DNA of 64,000 nucleotides from positions 4,368,723-4,432,722 of the forward strand of contig NZ_LT985361.1 of assembly GCF_900269665.1 (NCBI RefSeq), in the 5' to 3' direction. Position numbers and translations under genes: made by a program. Below the pieces are notes generated by a model. It was not told the DNA's origin and searched no databases. It saw only the letters and a list, made by a program, of their open reading frames with translations. Each line of letters starts with the position of its first letter. Position 1 is the stretch's first letter. Below are positions 23,529 through 32,586 of this stretch, piece by piece. The stretch comes from Nocardia suismassiliense. GTDB taxonomy: Bacteria > Actinomycetota > Actinomycetes > Mycobacteriales > Mycobacteriaceae.

Positions 23529-24914
23529 TCACTGCGGGTCGGCCGGGCCCAGCGGCCGTCTGATGGACGGCGCGGGGGTCTCCGGCCCCGCGTCGGCGGC
23601 CGTGCCCATGGTGACGGCCCACAGGTCGTGGTCGCCGCGACGGCCGGTGGCGCCGACGTAGCCGCGCATGCGCCCCTCGAGGGTCAGGCCGACGCGCGCG
23701 GCGATATCGGCGGAGCGGGCATCGTCGGGTTCGACGGCCGTCGAGACCCGGCACAAGCCGAGCGGGCCGAACGCGTGGGTGAGCAGCAGCCGGGTGGCGG
23801 CCGTCCGGATATCGTCGCCGTGCGCGGGATCGGTCCAGACGAACATGCGGGCATTGCGGTCGAACATGTCGAGATCGAACAACCTGGCCTCGCCGACATA
23901 GTCGCCCTTGACCTCGATCGCCAGCACGAGCCCGCGCGCGGACCGCAAACCTGGCCGCGCATAGAGGAATTCGCGTAGCCACCGGTACCAGGTGTGCCTG
24001 CGGGCCCAGGTCTCGGCCGAACTCGCCGTATCGGGGTCGAGCACCGCACGACTGCGCAGCCGGGTCGCGCGCCACCGGCCCCAGTCGGTCACGCGCCGGT
24101 TCCGGATGACCACCTCCTGCCTGCCGGGATCGGCGAGCCGGACCCGTCGGGGGGGACGCAGCGGGTCGAGCAGATGCAGCACCCGCCCGGCGTAGTGGCG
24201 CGAGGTCGCGGCGAGCACCGTGATTCTCGGCAACGGTGCCTCGGTCGCCTCGCCGGCCGCGGTGGGCGGCGGCGAGGTGGGGTGGGCGTCGTAACGGTCG
24301 ATCCAGTGCCGCACAAAGCCCCGGGGCGGAACATCGGCCTTGGTGAGCCCCCACAACTCGTGGTCGCGGCGGGCACCGCCCACGTCGAAGTATCGGCCCA
24401 TCAAGGCTTCCCGGCGGAAACCGAGCCCGGCGGCGCCCCGCGCGGCGGCGACATTGGCCGGTGAGATCGGCGCGGTGATCCGCTGCAGGCCGAGGTGTTC
24501 GACGCCGTAGTCCATCAGCATCGCCGCCGCCATACCGCCGATCCCGTGCCTGGCGACCTCGGCGTCGACCCAGATGCCCAGTTCGGCCGACGCGGCGGCG
24601 GTGTCGATGGAACCGAGCTCGACCTGCCCGGCGAACCGGCCGTCGACCTCGATCACCGACGCCAGCCTGCGACCGGTCCGCGCTTCCGCTTGACTGGTCA
24701 AACATTCACGCACCCAATGGGTTCCGCAATGTCGCGCCGCCCAGTCCAGGGTCGAGCTGTACCAGAACGGCTCGATGTAGTGCCGATCCCGCAGTCGGAT
24801 GCGCCGCCAGTGCGGGTAGTCCGCGATCCGCGGCGGCCGGACCACGACACTGTTTCCGTGCAGCAGTACCGGACCGAGAGTGATGTGCGCCAACGATCTG
24901 GGAGTTGTCGTCAT
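23529..24914 (-). CDS. Tandem-GNAT N-acetyltransferase
   Basis: A 461-residue protein with two GNAT domains in one chain. The first covers about residues 15-190 (acetyl-CoA segment near ELGIWVDAEVARHGIGG, then RGAAGLGFRREALM). The second covers about 270-440 (a GHA-type segment HGDDIRTAATRLLLTHAF, then IAARVGLTLEGRMRGYVG). Both halves resemble RimJ/RimL-like enzymes that acetylate amino groups. The second copy has a weaker acetyl-CoA loop than the first. Between an aminotransferase and glycan genes, N-acylation of an amino sugar is a reasonable but unproven role. The start is at ATG 24914, 5 bp from the previous gene's stop. Confidence 0.85.
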   Translation of the reverse strand: MTTTPRSLAHITLGPVLLHGNSVVVRPPRIADYPHWRRIRLRDRHYIEPFWYSSTLDWAARHCGTHWVRECLTSQAEARTGRRLASVIEVDGRFAGQVELGSIDTAAASAELGIWVDAEVARHGIGGMAAAMLMDYGVEHLGLQRITAPISPANVAAARGAAGLGFRREALMGRYFDVGGARRDHELWGLTKADVPPRGFVRHWIDRYDAHPTSPPPTAAGEATEAPLPRITVLAATSRHYAGRVLHLLDPLRPPRRVRLADPGRQEVVIRNRRVTDWGRWRATRLRSRAVLDPDTASSAETWARRHTWYRWLREFLYARPGLRSARGLVLAIEVKGDYVGEARLFDLDMFDRNARMFVWTDPAHGDDIRTAATRLLLTHAFGPLGLCRVSTAVEPDDARSADIAARVGLTLEGRMRGYVGATGRRGDHDLWAVTMGTAADAGPETPAPSIRRPLGPADPQ

Positions 24915-24919
24915 GGCGG

Positions 24920-26290
24920 TTACTCGCGCGGTCGCGTTTTGCCCAGCGACATCGTCTTCAGCACGCCCTCGGTGGAGACGGACAGCCGCCAGTAGGTGCC
25001 GGTAGCGTCTTTGAGCACGATGCCGCCTTCGGTCTGCTCGGAAAGCCAAGTCCCGCTGGCCAATACGGCCGAGCGCAGCGCACCGTCGGGCGATTGCGCC
25101 TGGAAGACGTCGGCATCACCGCGTCCGGCCTTGGCGACGATGGTCCCGGTGAACGACGGTGCGTGCGTGCTGGTGCGGCCGAGCACATGCCATCGTGGCG
25201 GAAATAGTGTCGGATTGAGATCCTCTGCCGCCGTGGAGATCAGGTTCACCGCGGTCCCTTCGGGGCAGCCGGCCGGGTCGATCCGCAATTCGATGGGCGG
25301 CTGGTCCAGATCCCGGTCGAACTGGACGTTGGCGAGATAGGGCTGGCGGCAGTAGATCAGGTCGACGGCGACGGTGCGCGCGGCGACCTTGCAGTTGGTC
25401 ATGCCGAACTGCGCGGGCCCGCCACGATCGGCCCGGCCGATGGACAACGCGATGTCGGCGCCCTCGAACCAGACGTTGGTGAGCCACCAGTCGTTGGCCG
25501 CACCGTCGACGAGGATGTGCTTGTCGGTGGTGCGCGGGTCGGCGTCGGAGACGAATTCGACGTTGGTGAGCGCCAATCCGGCGTTGTGGTCGTTGCCGGT
25601 GCCGAGCACGCCGACGAAGTTGCTGGTGAGCTTGGACGAGGTCACATAGTTCTGGATGCAGGAGGTGACGATGCCGTAGCCGAAATTGTTGATGTCGCAG
25701 TTCAGGAATGCGGTGCCGCCGGTATTGCCCTCCAGCACCACCCCGCGTTGCCCGAGATAACGCGGATGGTTCTCGGCGATGTGGTTGCCGCGGATCACCA
25801 CCGAGTCGAACGAGCAGCGGAAGCACTCCGAGAGCAGCACGGCGGTGGCCTTCGGCCCGGTCAGGTAGAAGCCGAGCCGAGCGAACCGCACCCGGCTGCG
25901 CTTGCGTAGCGCAACGAGGGTTGTGTCGGTTTCGCAGACCACGATGGTGATGTCGGCGCCGTCGCCGAGAATCGTGGCGTAATCGCCGAGTTCGGGCCAC
26001 GCCGTCACCCGGTAGTGGCCCGCGGGTAGGTACATCACCAGCGGAACGTCGCGTACGGCGGCCGCCGCGGCGATCGCGGCCGTGTCGTCGGCGACGCCGT
26101 CACCGACCGCGCCGAAGTCACGAACATTGCGTGCCGCGGGTGCGTCGCTGACGTGCGGGGAACGGAACTCGACGTGGGGAGTTCCGGAGGTGCTGGAGCC
26201 GGTGCTACAGGCCGCGAGCATCGGGGCGGCACCCGCCGCGCCGAGCGCCGCGGCGAGCATGCGCCGTCGGCCGACCGCATCGTCGTTCAT
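24920..26290 (-). CDS. Exported pectate-lyase-fold (right-handed beta-helix) lipoprotein
   Basis: A 456-residue protein. The N-terminus GRRRMLAAALGAAG is Tat-like and runs into the lipobox LAAC, so it is probably a lipoprotein on the outer face of the membrane. The body begins NVRDFGAVGDGVADDTAAI, the standard opening of the pectate lyase superfamily used by polysaccharide lyases, GH28 enzymes and phage tailspikes. It continues with parallel beta-helix repeats rich in asparagine and glycine. In a polysaccharide locus it may trim, modify or release the polymer. Catalytic residues cannot be identified. It overlaps the Wzz-like gene start region by 4 bp and is 5 bp upstream of the GNAT gene. Confidence 0.85.
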   Translation of the reverse strand: MNDDAVGRRRMLAAALGAAGAAPMLAACSTGSSTSGTPHVEFRSPHVSDAPAARNVRDFGAVGDGVADDTAAIAAAAAVRDVPLVMYLPAGHYRVTAWPELGDYATILGDGADITIVVCETDTTLVALRKRSRVRFARLGFYLTGPKATAVLLSECFRCSFDSVVIRGNHIAENHPRYLGQRGVVLEGNTGGTAFLNCDINNFGYGIVTSCIQNYVTSSKLTSNFVGVLGTGNDHNAGLALTNVEFVSDADPRTTDKHILVDGAANDWWLTNVWFEGADIALSIGRADRGGPAQFGMTNCKVAARTVAVDLIYCRQPYLANVQFDRDLDQPPIELRIDPAGCPEGTAVNLISTAAEDLNPTLFPPRWHVLGRTSTHAPSFTGTIVAKAGRGDADVFQAQSPDGALRSAVLASGTWLSEQTEGGIVLKDATGTYWRLSVSTEGVLKTMSLGKTRPRE

Positions 26291-27570
26291 CGCCGCAGCC
26301 TCCCGCTGAGTCGCTGCAGCCGGTTGCCCGGCTTGCTGTACGCTACCGCGCCGGTGAGCTTGTTGTCGCCGAATGTAGCCAGCGCACCGCGCAATTCCGG
26401 TGCGCTGGTCTGGCCGAGCAGCACGACCGCGATGGCGTGATCGCAGAGCGGGGCCACGGCGATGGCGTCGGCGGCGTGCGCGACGGGTGCGGCCTGCACC
26501 ACGACATGGTCGTAGTCGGTGGTCAGTTTCGCGACAACGGCTGCGAACCGGTCCGAGGCGAGCAGATCGGGTGTGCGCTCGTCGGCCGCGCCGAGCGGCA
26601 GCACGGTCAGGCCGGTCTCCGGCCACGCGATCAGTGCCTCCGAGATCGGCGCGGTGCCCTGCAACACCGTCGCCAGACCGACGCTCGGCTGCTCGGCCAA
26701 GGCGCGCGAGCTGCCCTGCCCCGAGGTATCGGCGTCGATCAGCACCACCTTGCTGCCGGTGTCGGCGAACGACTTCGCCAGTGCCACCGCTACTTCCGGC
26801 TCGGACCGGGATGAAAAGCTGGTCAGCAGCATGCTCCGGCTCTCGCCCTCCCGGAGCAGCCGGGTCCGTAGCCTGCGTGTCTCGTCGGGGGCGCCGGGCC
26901 GATCCGCGTCGATGATGCCCAGGATCGGCACCGGCAGCACGGCCGCCAGATCGTTGGACGTGCGCAGGGTGCGGTCGGTGCGATCGCGAACGAAGGCAGC
27001 CGCGCAGCCGAGCGCGATCCCGGCGAGCAGGCCGAGCGCGAGGATGCGGGTCGACTGCGGTCCGCTCGGCGCGGCGGGCACCTCGGCGCGGTCGACCACG
27101 GTGATGCGGGCGGCCGGCGCCGCGTCGCGTTCGATGGTCTCCAATTCATCTACCAGGCGCCGGAATTGGGAAACCACCGAGTTGGCCAGGTCGCGCGCCC
27201 CCTCGGCGGTCGAGGACTGGACGGTGAGGATGATGTTCGTCGTCGCGGGCGGCGAGAACACTTTGATGGTGCCCTGCACCTCGCTGACCGACATCTTCAG
27301 GCCCAGATCATCGATGACCCGTTTGGCGACGGTGGCGCTGGTGGCCAGGTCCAGATACGAGCGGACCCGCTGCTGGGCGGCCAGTCCACCCTGGTAGGAG
27401 TCGTTGACCGAGGTGCCGGTGGCCATCGACACGTACATGCTGCTGGTGGCGACGTAGGTGGTCGGGAGGGTGCTGAGGTATCCGGCCGACGCGCCGAAGC
27501 ACAGCACCAGCACCGCGACGATGATGACCCAGCGTCGGCGCGCGATATGCCAATAATCGATCAATCCCAT
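26287..27570 (-). CDS. Wzz/BY-kinase-like chain-length protein with degenerate P-loop
   Basis: A 427-residue protein. The Wzz layout is clear: cytoplasmic start IDYWHIARRRW, TM1 at about 14-31, a periplasmic-side helical region to 170, and TM2 at about 175-194. The C-terminal half aligns with CpsD/Wzc-type ATPases, but the Walker A loop, expected as GxGKS/T, reads TSFSSRSEPE near 250-259. The Walker A' strand VVLIDAD (275-281) is kept. No C-terminal tyrosine cluster is present. It probably controls chain length or complex assembly without tyrosine-kinase activity. It is in an operon with the polymerase candidate upstream (10-bp overlap) and the beta-helix lipoprotein downstream (4-bp overlap). 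Confidence 0.9.
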   Translation of the reverse strand: MGLIDYWHIARRRWVIIVAVLVLCFGASAGYLSTLPTTYVATSSMYVSMATGTSVNDSYQGGLAAQQRVRSYLDLATSATVAKRVIDDLGLKMSVSEVQGTIKVFSPPATTNIILTVQSSTAEGARDLANSVVSQFRRLVDELETIERDAAPAARITVVDRAEVPAAPSGPQSTRILALGLLAGIALGCAAAFVRDRTDRTLRTSNDLAAVLPVPILGIIDADRPGAPDETRRLRTRLLREGESRSMLLTSFSSRSEPEVAVALAKSFADTGSKVVLIDADTSGQGSSRALAEQPSVGLATVLQGTAPISEALIAWPETGLTVLPLGAADERTPDLLASDRFAAVVAKLTTDYDHVVVQAAPVAHAADAIAVAPLCDHAIAVVLLGQTSAPELRGALATFGDNKLTGAVAYSKPGNRLQRLSGRLRR

Positions 27571-28961
27571 GGGGATTCTCTCTTTTCGGTAGTGACAGCC
27601 CCGACGACAACAGGTTCCGCGGCCGGTGGTGGCTCCGCGAAGGGTGGATCAGTCTGTGTGCGCCTGCGGTACTCGCGCACGACCAGCGAGATGAGCCAGG
27701 CGAGCACGGCGGCTTGCAGGAATTTGCCGAGATTCTCCATGCTGCCGAGAATCCCGCGTTCGAACAGCGCGGAGGAGCCGGTCATCGCGAGCCCGAGCAC
27801 CACGATCGGGAATACCCGCGAATACAGCGCCCTGGCCCAGGCGAGCAGCAGCAGGAAGGTGAACACGGCACAGATGACCACGCCCGGATAGCCGCCCAGC
27901 ACATAACCTTCGTTGAGGTTGCCCTCGGCCAGCGACACCGACACCTTGGTCATGTCGACCGACGCGCCGCGCACATCCTGCGCCCACGCGGTGCCGGACT
28001 GGAACTTGGCCGTGCCGAGCAGCTGACTGGGGACCAGGCTGGCCGCGGCATGCCGCAGCGTCTCGACGGGCGACAGCCACAGGCCTGGCTGGTGGAAGTA
28101 GGCGTCGGTCGCGGCCTCGAGAAGATCGAACCGTCGCAGAATGCTCAGGAAGGGCTGGACGACCGGCGGATAACTCGAATCGACCAGTGCTGCTTCGGCT
28201 TTCGCGTACTCGGTCTGCTTCAGCGACTGCAACCAGCCGAACCCGCCGACGCCGAGCACCGCGATGGCGCCGACCGAGATCGCTTTGGTCTTGGTCCACC
28301 CGAGGATCGCGAAACGGACCGCGATGGCGAGTGCGGCACCGATGATCGGCGTCTTCGACTCGACGACGGCGGTCCAGGCCAGCTCGCCCATGAGCAACCC
28401 GCCGATGATCAGGGCGGTCAGCTGCGGGCGGGCGGGCCGGACGAAGATGATCAGCCCGAGGGCGGAGATGGTGGCCAGGATGGCGACGAAGGACAGGATC
28501 GGATTGGCGCTGCCGATCTCGCCCGCGCCGCCGACCGAACCGGAGGCGACGGAGGCGGCCCGGCCGAACAGGCCGACGCCGTAGGTGGCCACCAGGGTCG
28601 GCACGAAATTCGGATCGCCGGTCAGCGCGGGCAGCTTGACGGGTGGGTGCCGCCGAGCCCAGAACGCGTAGGCGACAACGAGTCCCGCGTAGACCCACAG
28701 GCCGAAGGCGACGTGCTCCAGCACCAGCGCGATGCCGCGGTCGTAGCCGAACTGGGCCAGCCGCGGGTCCGCCACATTGTCACCGAAGTGCGGTTCGGGC
28801 TGTACCCACAGCAGCACGAGCGGGCGCGCCAGATACGACAGCGACCAGAACGCTGCCTGCGCGATGAGGAACACTCGCGCGACGCCGGGAATCGTGCTGG
28901 CCGCCACCACGATCGTGGCCAGCGCGAGCGCGATCAGCAGGACCTCGGTGGTGGCTGTCAT
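27561..28961 (-). CDS. Multi-pass membrane protein, Wzy-like polysaccharide polymerase candidate
   Basis: A 466-residue integral membrane protein with about ten to twelve hydrophobic segments and a large polar loop in the second half (roughly residues 245-350, from EYAKAEAALVDSS to the LNEGYVLGGYPGV segment). This is the topology of O-antigen polymerases (Wzy). Wzy families share little sequence identity, so the call rests on topology and on being next to the Wzz-like gene, with which it overlaps by 10 bp, and near a Wzx-like flippase. It would join repeat units at the outer face of the membrane. A ligase or another EPS membrane protein is an alternative. Confidence 0.72.
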   Translation of the reverse strand: MTATTEVLLIALALATIVVAASTIPGVARVFLIAQAAFWSLSYLARPLVLLWVQPEPHFGDNVADPRLAQFGYDRGIALVLEHVAFGLWVYAGLVVAYAFWARRHPPVKLPALTGDPNFVPTLVATYGVGLFGRAASVASGSVGGAGEIGSANPILSFVAILATISALGLIIFVRPARPQLTALIIGGLLMGELAWTAVVESKTPIIGAALAIAVRFAILGWTKTKAISVGAIAVLGVGGFGWLQSLKQTEYAKAEAALVDSSYPPVVQPFLSILRRFDLLEAATDAYFHQPGLWLSPVETLRHAAASLVPSQLLGTAKFQSGTAWAQDVRGASVDMTKVSVSLAEGNLNEGYVLGGYPGVVICAVFTFLLLLAWARALYSRVFPIVVLGLAMTGSSALFERGILGSMENLGKFLQAAVLAWLISLVVREYRRRTQTDPPFAEPPPAAEPVVVGAVTTEKRESPWD

Positions 28962-29018
28962 GACGACACCTCGCTGACGCTCGGCGCCGTCACGCCAGCC
29001 AATGGCGCTGTGTCATCT

Positions 29019-29035
29019 GTTCGCTCGCTGCGCTC
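29019..29035 (-). repeat. Dispersed 17-bp repeat, copy 2
   Basis: The minus strand reads gagcgcagcgagcgaac, an exact match to 6639-6655. It begins right after the stop codon of the CgeB-like gene (29038-29040), in the 76-bp gap before the polymerase candidate. The first bases of the repeat tract (tgagcgagcg) supply the stop codon itself. Confidence 0.5.
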
Positions 29036-29037
29036 GC

Positions 29038-30051
29038 TCATGCGCGGTCACTGACCGCACGCACGATCTCGCGGGCCCGGTCGACGTAGCGGTGCTCGCT
29101 CGCGACGATGCGCTGATACCCAGCCTCGGCCACCGCGGCCGCCTTGTCGGGTTGCGCGGCGCACCAGTCCAGGATGGCGCTCAGCTCGTCGGCCTCGCTG
29201 AACAGGAAGCACTCGCTGGTGTCCTGGAGTAGTTCGGCGTGCTCGTCGGTGCGTTCGCCGACGAAAAGCCCACCGGCGGCGGGCACTTCGAAGGTGCGGC
29301 AGGTGTGCGTATCGCGGTTGTCGGAGTTGAGCAGGACCAGGTTGGCGGTGACGCTCGCGACCACCTCCGAGTAGCGTTCGCCGTACACGGCGCCGCCGAC
29401 TTCGGCGCCGGTGGCGCGCAATTCGGGCACCCGGCGCCAGCCCGGCCCGCGCACCAGCATGCGGGAGCCGTGGGTGCGGGCGAGCCCGACCAGCTCGGCG
29501 CGGCGGTCCGGCCGGCAGACGCCGATGAAGCCGACGAGGAACTGCCGGGTGCCGCGCCGCGCGGTGGGATGGTGCCAGGCCGGGTCGTAGGCGCTGCGCA
29601 CGAAGGTGACCGCGCGGGCGCCGCGGTCGCGCAGTTCGGCGACATTGTGGTGTTTGGTGGTGACGATGTGGTCCCAGTCGGCTTCGTGCGCAAGGTATTC
29701 CGCACTGACATTCTCGGGGTTCGCGACGTCGTCGGGGCTGTAGTGCACGTGCAGCCGCGCCGGGACGTCCAGCAGCCTGCGCTGGTCGAGGTGAATGCTC
29801 TTGAACGCGAACAGCATGTCCGGCCGGAACTCGGCGGCGGCCCGCTCGATGTCGGCGTGCAACCCGGCCACGTTCCAGGGCGCGCGCCTGTGGGCCAGCT
29901 TCGAATAGACCCAGGGCGGCGAGAGTCTGGCCGGCAGGGTGACCCGGGTGGTGTCGATGACCACCACGTCGTGCCCGGCCTGCCGGAAGCCGCCGGCCAG
30001 CGAGTGGGCGTTGCTGCCGACCCAATCGTCGCCAAGATAGAGAATTCTCAT
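29038..30051 (-). CDS. CgeB-like glycosyltransferase
   Basis: A 337-residue GT-B protein. It opens MRILYLGDDWVGSNAHSLAGG and contains HVHYSPDDVANPENV and a central VTFVRSAYDPAWH. The C-terminal donor domain has RTFEVPAAGGLFVGERTDEH, the pattern of the CgeB/spore-maturation family of group 1 glycosyltransferases. It should add a sugar in the cytoplasm during repeat-unit assembly. It is translationally coupled with the flippase gene (4-bp overlap at 30048-30051). Its stop codon lies within a dispersed repeat, so the 3' end may have been reshaped by insertion of that repeat. Confidence 0.88.
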   Translation of the reverse strand: MRILYLGDDWVGSNAHSLAGGFRQAGHDVVVIDTTRVTLPARLSPPWVYSKLAHRRAPWNVAGLHADIERAAAEFRPDMLFAFKSIHLDQRRLLDVPARLHVHYSPDDVANPENVSAEYLAHEADWDHIVTTKHHNVAELRDRGARAVTFVRSAYDPAWHHPTARRGTRQFLVGFIGVCRPDRRAELVGLARTHGSRMLVRGPGWRRVPELRATGAEVGGAVYGERYSEVVASVTANLVLLNSDNRDTHTCRTFEVPAAGGLFVGERTDEHAELLQDTSECFLFSEADELSAILDWCAAQPDKAAAVAEAGYQRIVASEHRYVDRAREIVRAVSDRA

Positions 30052-31412
30052 GTCCCGCCGTCCTCCCGCATCAGCACAATCGCGGGATCCGGAGCGGGTG
30101 TTACCCGCTCACGGCGCACGAGTGTGCGGATCCTGAGCAGATACCAAGCGGCGACGGTGAATTCGACGATCACGGTGCCGTAGACCAGCGTCCACACCGA
30201 GTGGGTGCGGAACGCGATGGCCAGTGCCGTGGCCGCCACGCAGGTGCCGAGCACCGCCCCGATCAGTACGCCGGTGGTGTCCTGGCGCACCGGGAGCACG
30301 GCCGTGGTGACGAACGAGGTGATCGCCGTCGCGGGCAGCACGAACGTTTCGACTCGCAGCAGGTCGATCGCACCGGTGAAGTCCTTGCCGAACACCAGGT
30401 GGATCAGCATCGGCGCGGCCAGCCATACCGCGGCGGCCGCCACCGTCGCGGTGCAGACGCAGGCGGCCAGTGCCTGGAGTGCGTGCCGCCAGAAGTTGTC
30501 GTCGGCGCTCTTGCGCGCCATCCGCGGTAGCAGGGCGAAACCGATGGGGTCCAGGGTCGATTGGATGGCGCGGACCAACCGATCGCCCGCCGAGTACAGC
30601 CCGAGCGACACGGCGTCCAGCACCCCCGAGTACACCGCCGCCGCACCCTGTCCGTAGGTGGTCACCAAGAGACGGGAAGTGAAAACCGGTGCGCCGGTAC
30701 GTAACACGGTCCGCACGTCGCGCGGCCGCGACGGCAGCCCGAAGGTGCGCAACGAATCCCACCAGGTCAGCAGGACGGTCGGAATGGACGAGACGAGCAG
30801 GCACAGCACCGCGACCTGGGCATTGGGCACGCGGGGGAGCACCGCCACGAGCAGCACGAGGTACCCGATGCGGCCGACGGCCTGATAGGCGGTGGAGGCG
30901 CCGAAGCGCCCCTGCCCGATGAGCAGCCAGTCTTCCGACACCGACCAGAAGCCGCCCGCGAACAGCCCGAGCAGGATCATCTCCAGATGAACGGGTGCGC
31001 CGAGCGCGTAGCTGAGCAGCAGTGCGATCCCGAGGACGCCGAGAGTGCTCGTGCGGATGGCCAGGTAGTCGCCGCGCAGCTGGTTGATGTGCGCCAGGCG
31101 GTCGTCGCCGAGGCCCGCGTCGTGCACCCGCGCGGCCAGATATGAGGTGATGCCGAGATCGACCAGCAATGAGCCGATGAAATAAGCCGACATACCGATC
31201 GCGAGCAGGCCGAGACCGTGCGCGCCGAGCACGCGGGCGATCAGCGGCACCGTCACGATGGTGACGACGTACTGGCCGTACTTACCGAAGCTGACGTAGC
31301 CGATGTCGCGAACAATCCCGAGAAAGCCGTGGCCGCGCTTGATGTTTCGGCGGTGTGCTCCGGGTGGAGCGGGTGAACGGTCCGGGTCGTCCGGGGCCGC
31401 GTGTTCAGCCAT
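30048..31412 (-). CDS. Wzx-like polysaccharide flippase (MOP superfamily)
   Basis: A 454-residue membrane protein with about twelve to fourteen hydrophobic segments. The start of the fold, VSFGKYGQYVVTIVTVPLIARVLG, is the typical N-terminal helix of Wzx/RfbX polysaccharide transporters. Such proteins flip the undecaprenyl-linked repeat unit across the membrane before Wzy polymerises it. The ATG at 31412 was chosen because the hydrophobic domain begins about 30 residues later. The same frame is open further upstream, but there it overlaps the GT4 gene. It overlaps that GT4 gene by 8 bp and the CgeB-like gene by 4 bp, so the three are co-transcribed. Confidence 0.9.
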   Translation of the reverse strand: MAEHAAPDDPDRSPAPPGAHRRNIKRGHGFLGIVRDIGYVSFGKYGQYVVTIVTVPLIARVLGAHGLGLLAIGMSAYFIGSLLVDLGITSYLAARVHDAGLGDDRLAHINQLRGDYLAIRTSTLGVLGIALLLSYALGAPVHLEMILLGLFAGGFWSVSEDWLLIGQGRFGASTAYQAVGRIGYLVLLVAVLPRVPNAQVAVLCLLVSSIPTVLLTWWDSLRTFGLPSRPRDVRTVLRTGAPVFTSRLLVTTYGQGAAAVYSGVLDAVSLGLYSAGDRLVRAIQSTLDPIGFALLPRMARKSADDNFWRHALQALAACVCTATVAAAAVWLAAPMLIHLVFGKDFTGAIDLLRVETFVLPATAITSFVTTAVLPVRQDTTGVLIGAVLGTCVAATALAIAFRTHSVWTLVYGTVIVEFTVAAWYLLRIRTLVRRERVTPAPDPAIVLMREDGGT

Positions 31413-32586
31413 GCGGGGCTCTCTCTGCTGAATAGGGGGTGCCCGCCGCGCCGTTGCGTTGTGCGATGTCGAAGAGGAAGGCGGCGACCGTATGCGCCGT
31501 TTCGGTGATGTCGAAGTCCTTTGCGCGGGTGCGGCCAGCCTTGGCCAGCCTGGTGCGCAGTGCGGGGTCGCCGATGAGGGTGTCGAGTGCGGTCGTGAGT
31601 TGTCGCTCGTCGCCGCCCGGTACGAGTAGCCCGTCGACACCGGGCCGGACGATCTCGGTGGGACCACCCGGCGTGCTGGCGATGACGGCGCAGCCCGCGT
31701 GCATGCCCTCCACCACCACCTGGCCGAACGGTTCGGGAAGGACCGAGCTGTGCACCAGAATGTCGGTGTCACGCAGATATTCGGCCGGGTCGTCGACGTG
31801 GCCGGTAAAAGTTACCGGCAACTGGAGGTCGCGGGCGAGACGTTCGAGTTCGGCGCGGTACGGCTCCTCGTCGAAGAACGTGCCGCCGATCAGGAACACT
31901 TGGCGCGGACGGACTTTCGTGGCGGCGAGGGCACGCAGCAGTACGTCCTGGCCCTTCCACGGTGACAACCGGCCGACCACGGCGACCACGGTGTCGGCGG
32001 GCGGACGCTGATCCCGACGCGGGAGATCAGGGCCGAATTCGACTCCCGGATAGGCCACCAGTGCGGGCCTGCGGCCGACCGGCAGGGTGGCCAGCGTGAC
32101 GCGGCTGTTGGCGAGATAGCCCCGGCTGCACAGCCGCCCGAGCAGCCGCAGCACCAGGGTGGGCAGCCGCCCGAAGTAGTCGCGGGCGAGCCGATCGTGC
32201 ACCTGCCAGACGAGCGGAACGCGAGCGCGCCGCGCGGCCACCGCACCCATCACCAGCGCCTTGCTGCTCTCCGCCACCACCACGTGCGCGCCGAGCTCCC
32301 TGGCGGTCGCGCCGAGCGACCAGCCGAGCCTGAGCAGACCGGCGAACCCGGCGATCAGCCGGAGCGGGCCGGAACCGATGGTCATCGCCCGGCTGTCGAA
32401 TCGGCCACGCAGCACGCGGGTTTCGATCCCGCGTGCGCGCATCCGTTCGACCATGGGGCCGTCCTCTGTGTAGACCATGGCGACGCCGAGCCGCCCCTGG
32501 TCGCGCAGGGCCGACACCAGTCGCAAGGTGGCGAGCTCGGCGCCGGACGGCGCCGCGGTGTGGGCCACGAACAGTGCCGTGGTCAT
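31405..32586 (-). CDS. GT4-family glycosyltransferase
   Basis: A 393-residue GT-B enzyme. It opens ALFVAHTAAPSGAELAT (acceptor domain) and contains VVGRLSPWKGQDVLLRAL and the donor motif EPFGQVVVEGMHAGCAVIAS with the two family glutamates. It has no membrane segment. The start is at ATG 32586, with a 4-bp overlap to the gene upstream (32583); an upstream in-frame ATG at 32664 would lie inside that gene. It is part of a run of four overlapping genes (33671 to 29038) that couples two GT4 enzymes, the flippase and the CgeB-like transferase. Confidence 0.92.
   Translation of the reverse strand: MTTALFVAHTAAPSGAELATLRLVSALRDQGRLGVAMVYTEDGPMVERMRARGIETRVLRGRFDSRAMTIGSGPLRLIAGFAGLLRLGWSLGATARELGAHVVVAESSKALVMGAVAARRARVPLVWQVHDRLARDYFGRLPTLVLRLLGRLCSRGYLANSRVTLATLPVGRRPALVAYPGVEFGPDLPRRDQRPPADTVVAVVGRLSPWKGQDVLLRALAATKVRPRQVFLIGGTFFDEEPYRAELERLARDLQLPVTFTGHVDDPAEYLRDTDILVHSSVLPEPFGQVVVEGMHAGCAVIASTPGGPTEIVRPGVDGLLVPGGDERQLTTALDTLIGDPALRTRLAKAGRTRAKDFDITETAHTVAAFLFDIAQRNGAAGTPYSAERAPHG

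Noticed and set aside
22132..24705. Very long minus-strand frame covering aminotransferase and acetyltransferase DNA
   Set aside because: The last 455 codons are the real aminotransferase; the upstream part is an out-of-frame shadow of the tandem-GNAT gene and lacks coding similarity.
30048..31772. Longer flippase start at 31772
   Set aside because: The added residues overlap the glycosyltransferase gene and lack membrane-protein character; ATG 31412 gives a normal flippase.
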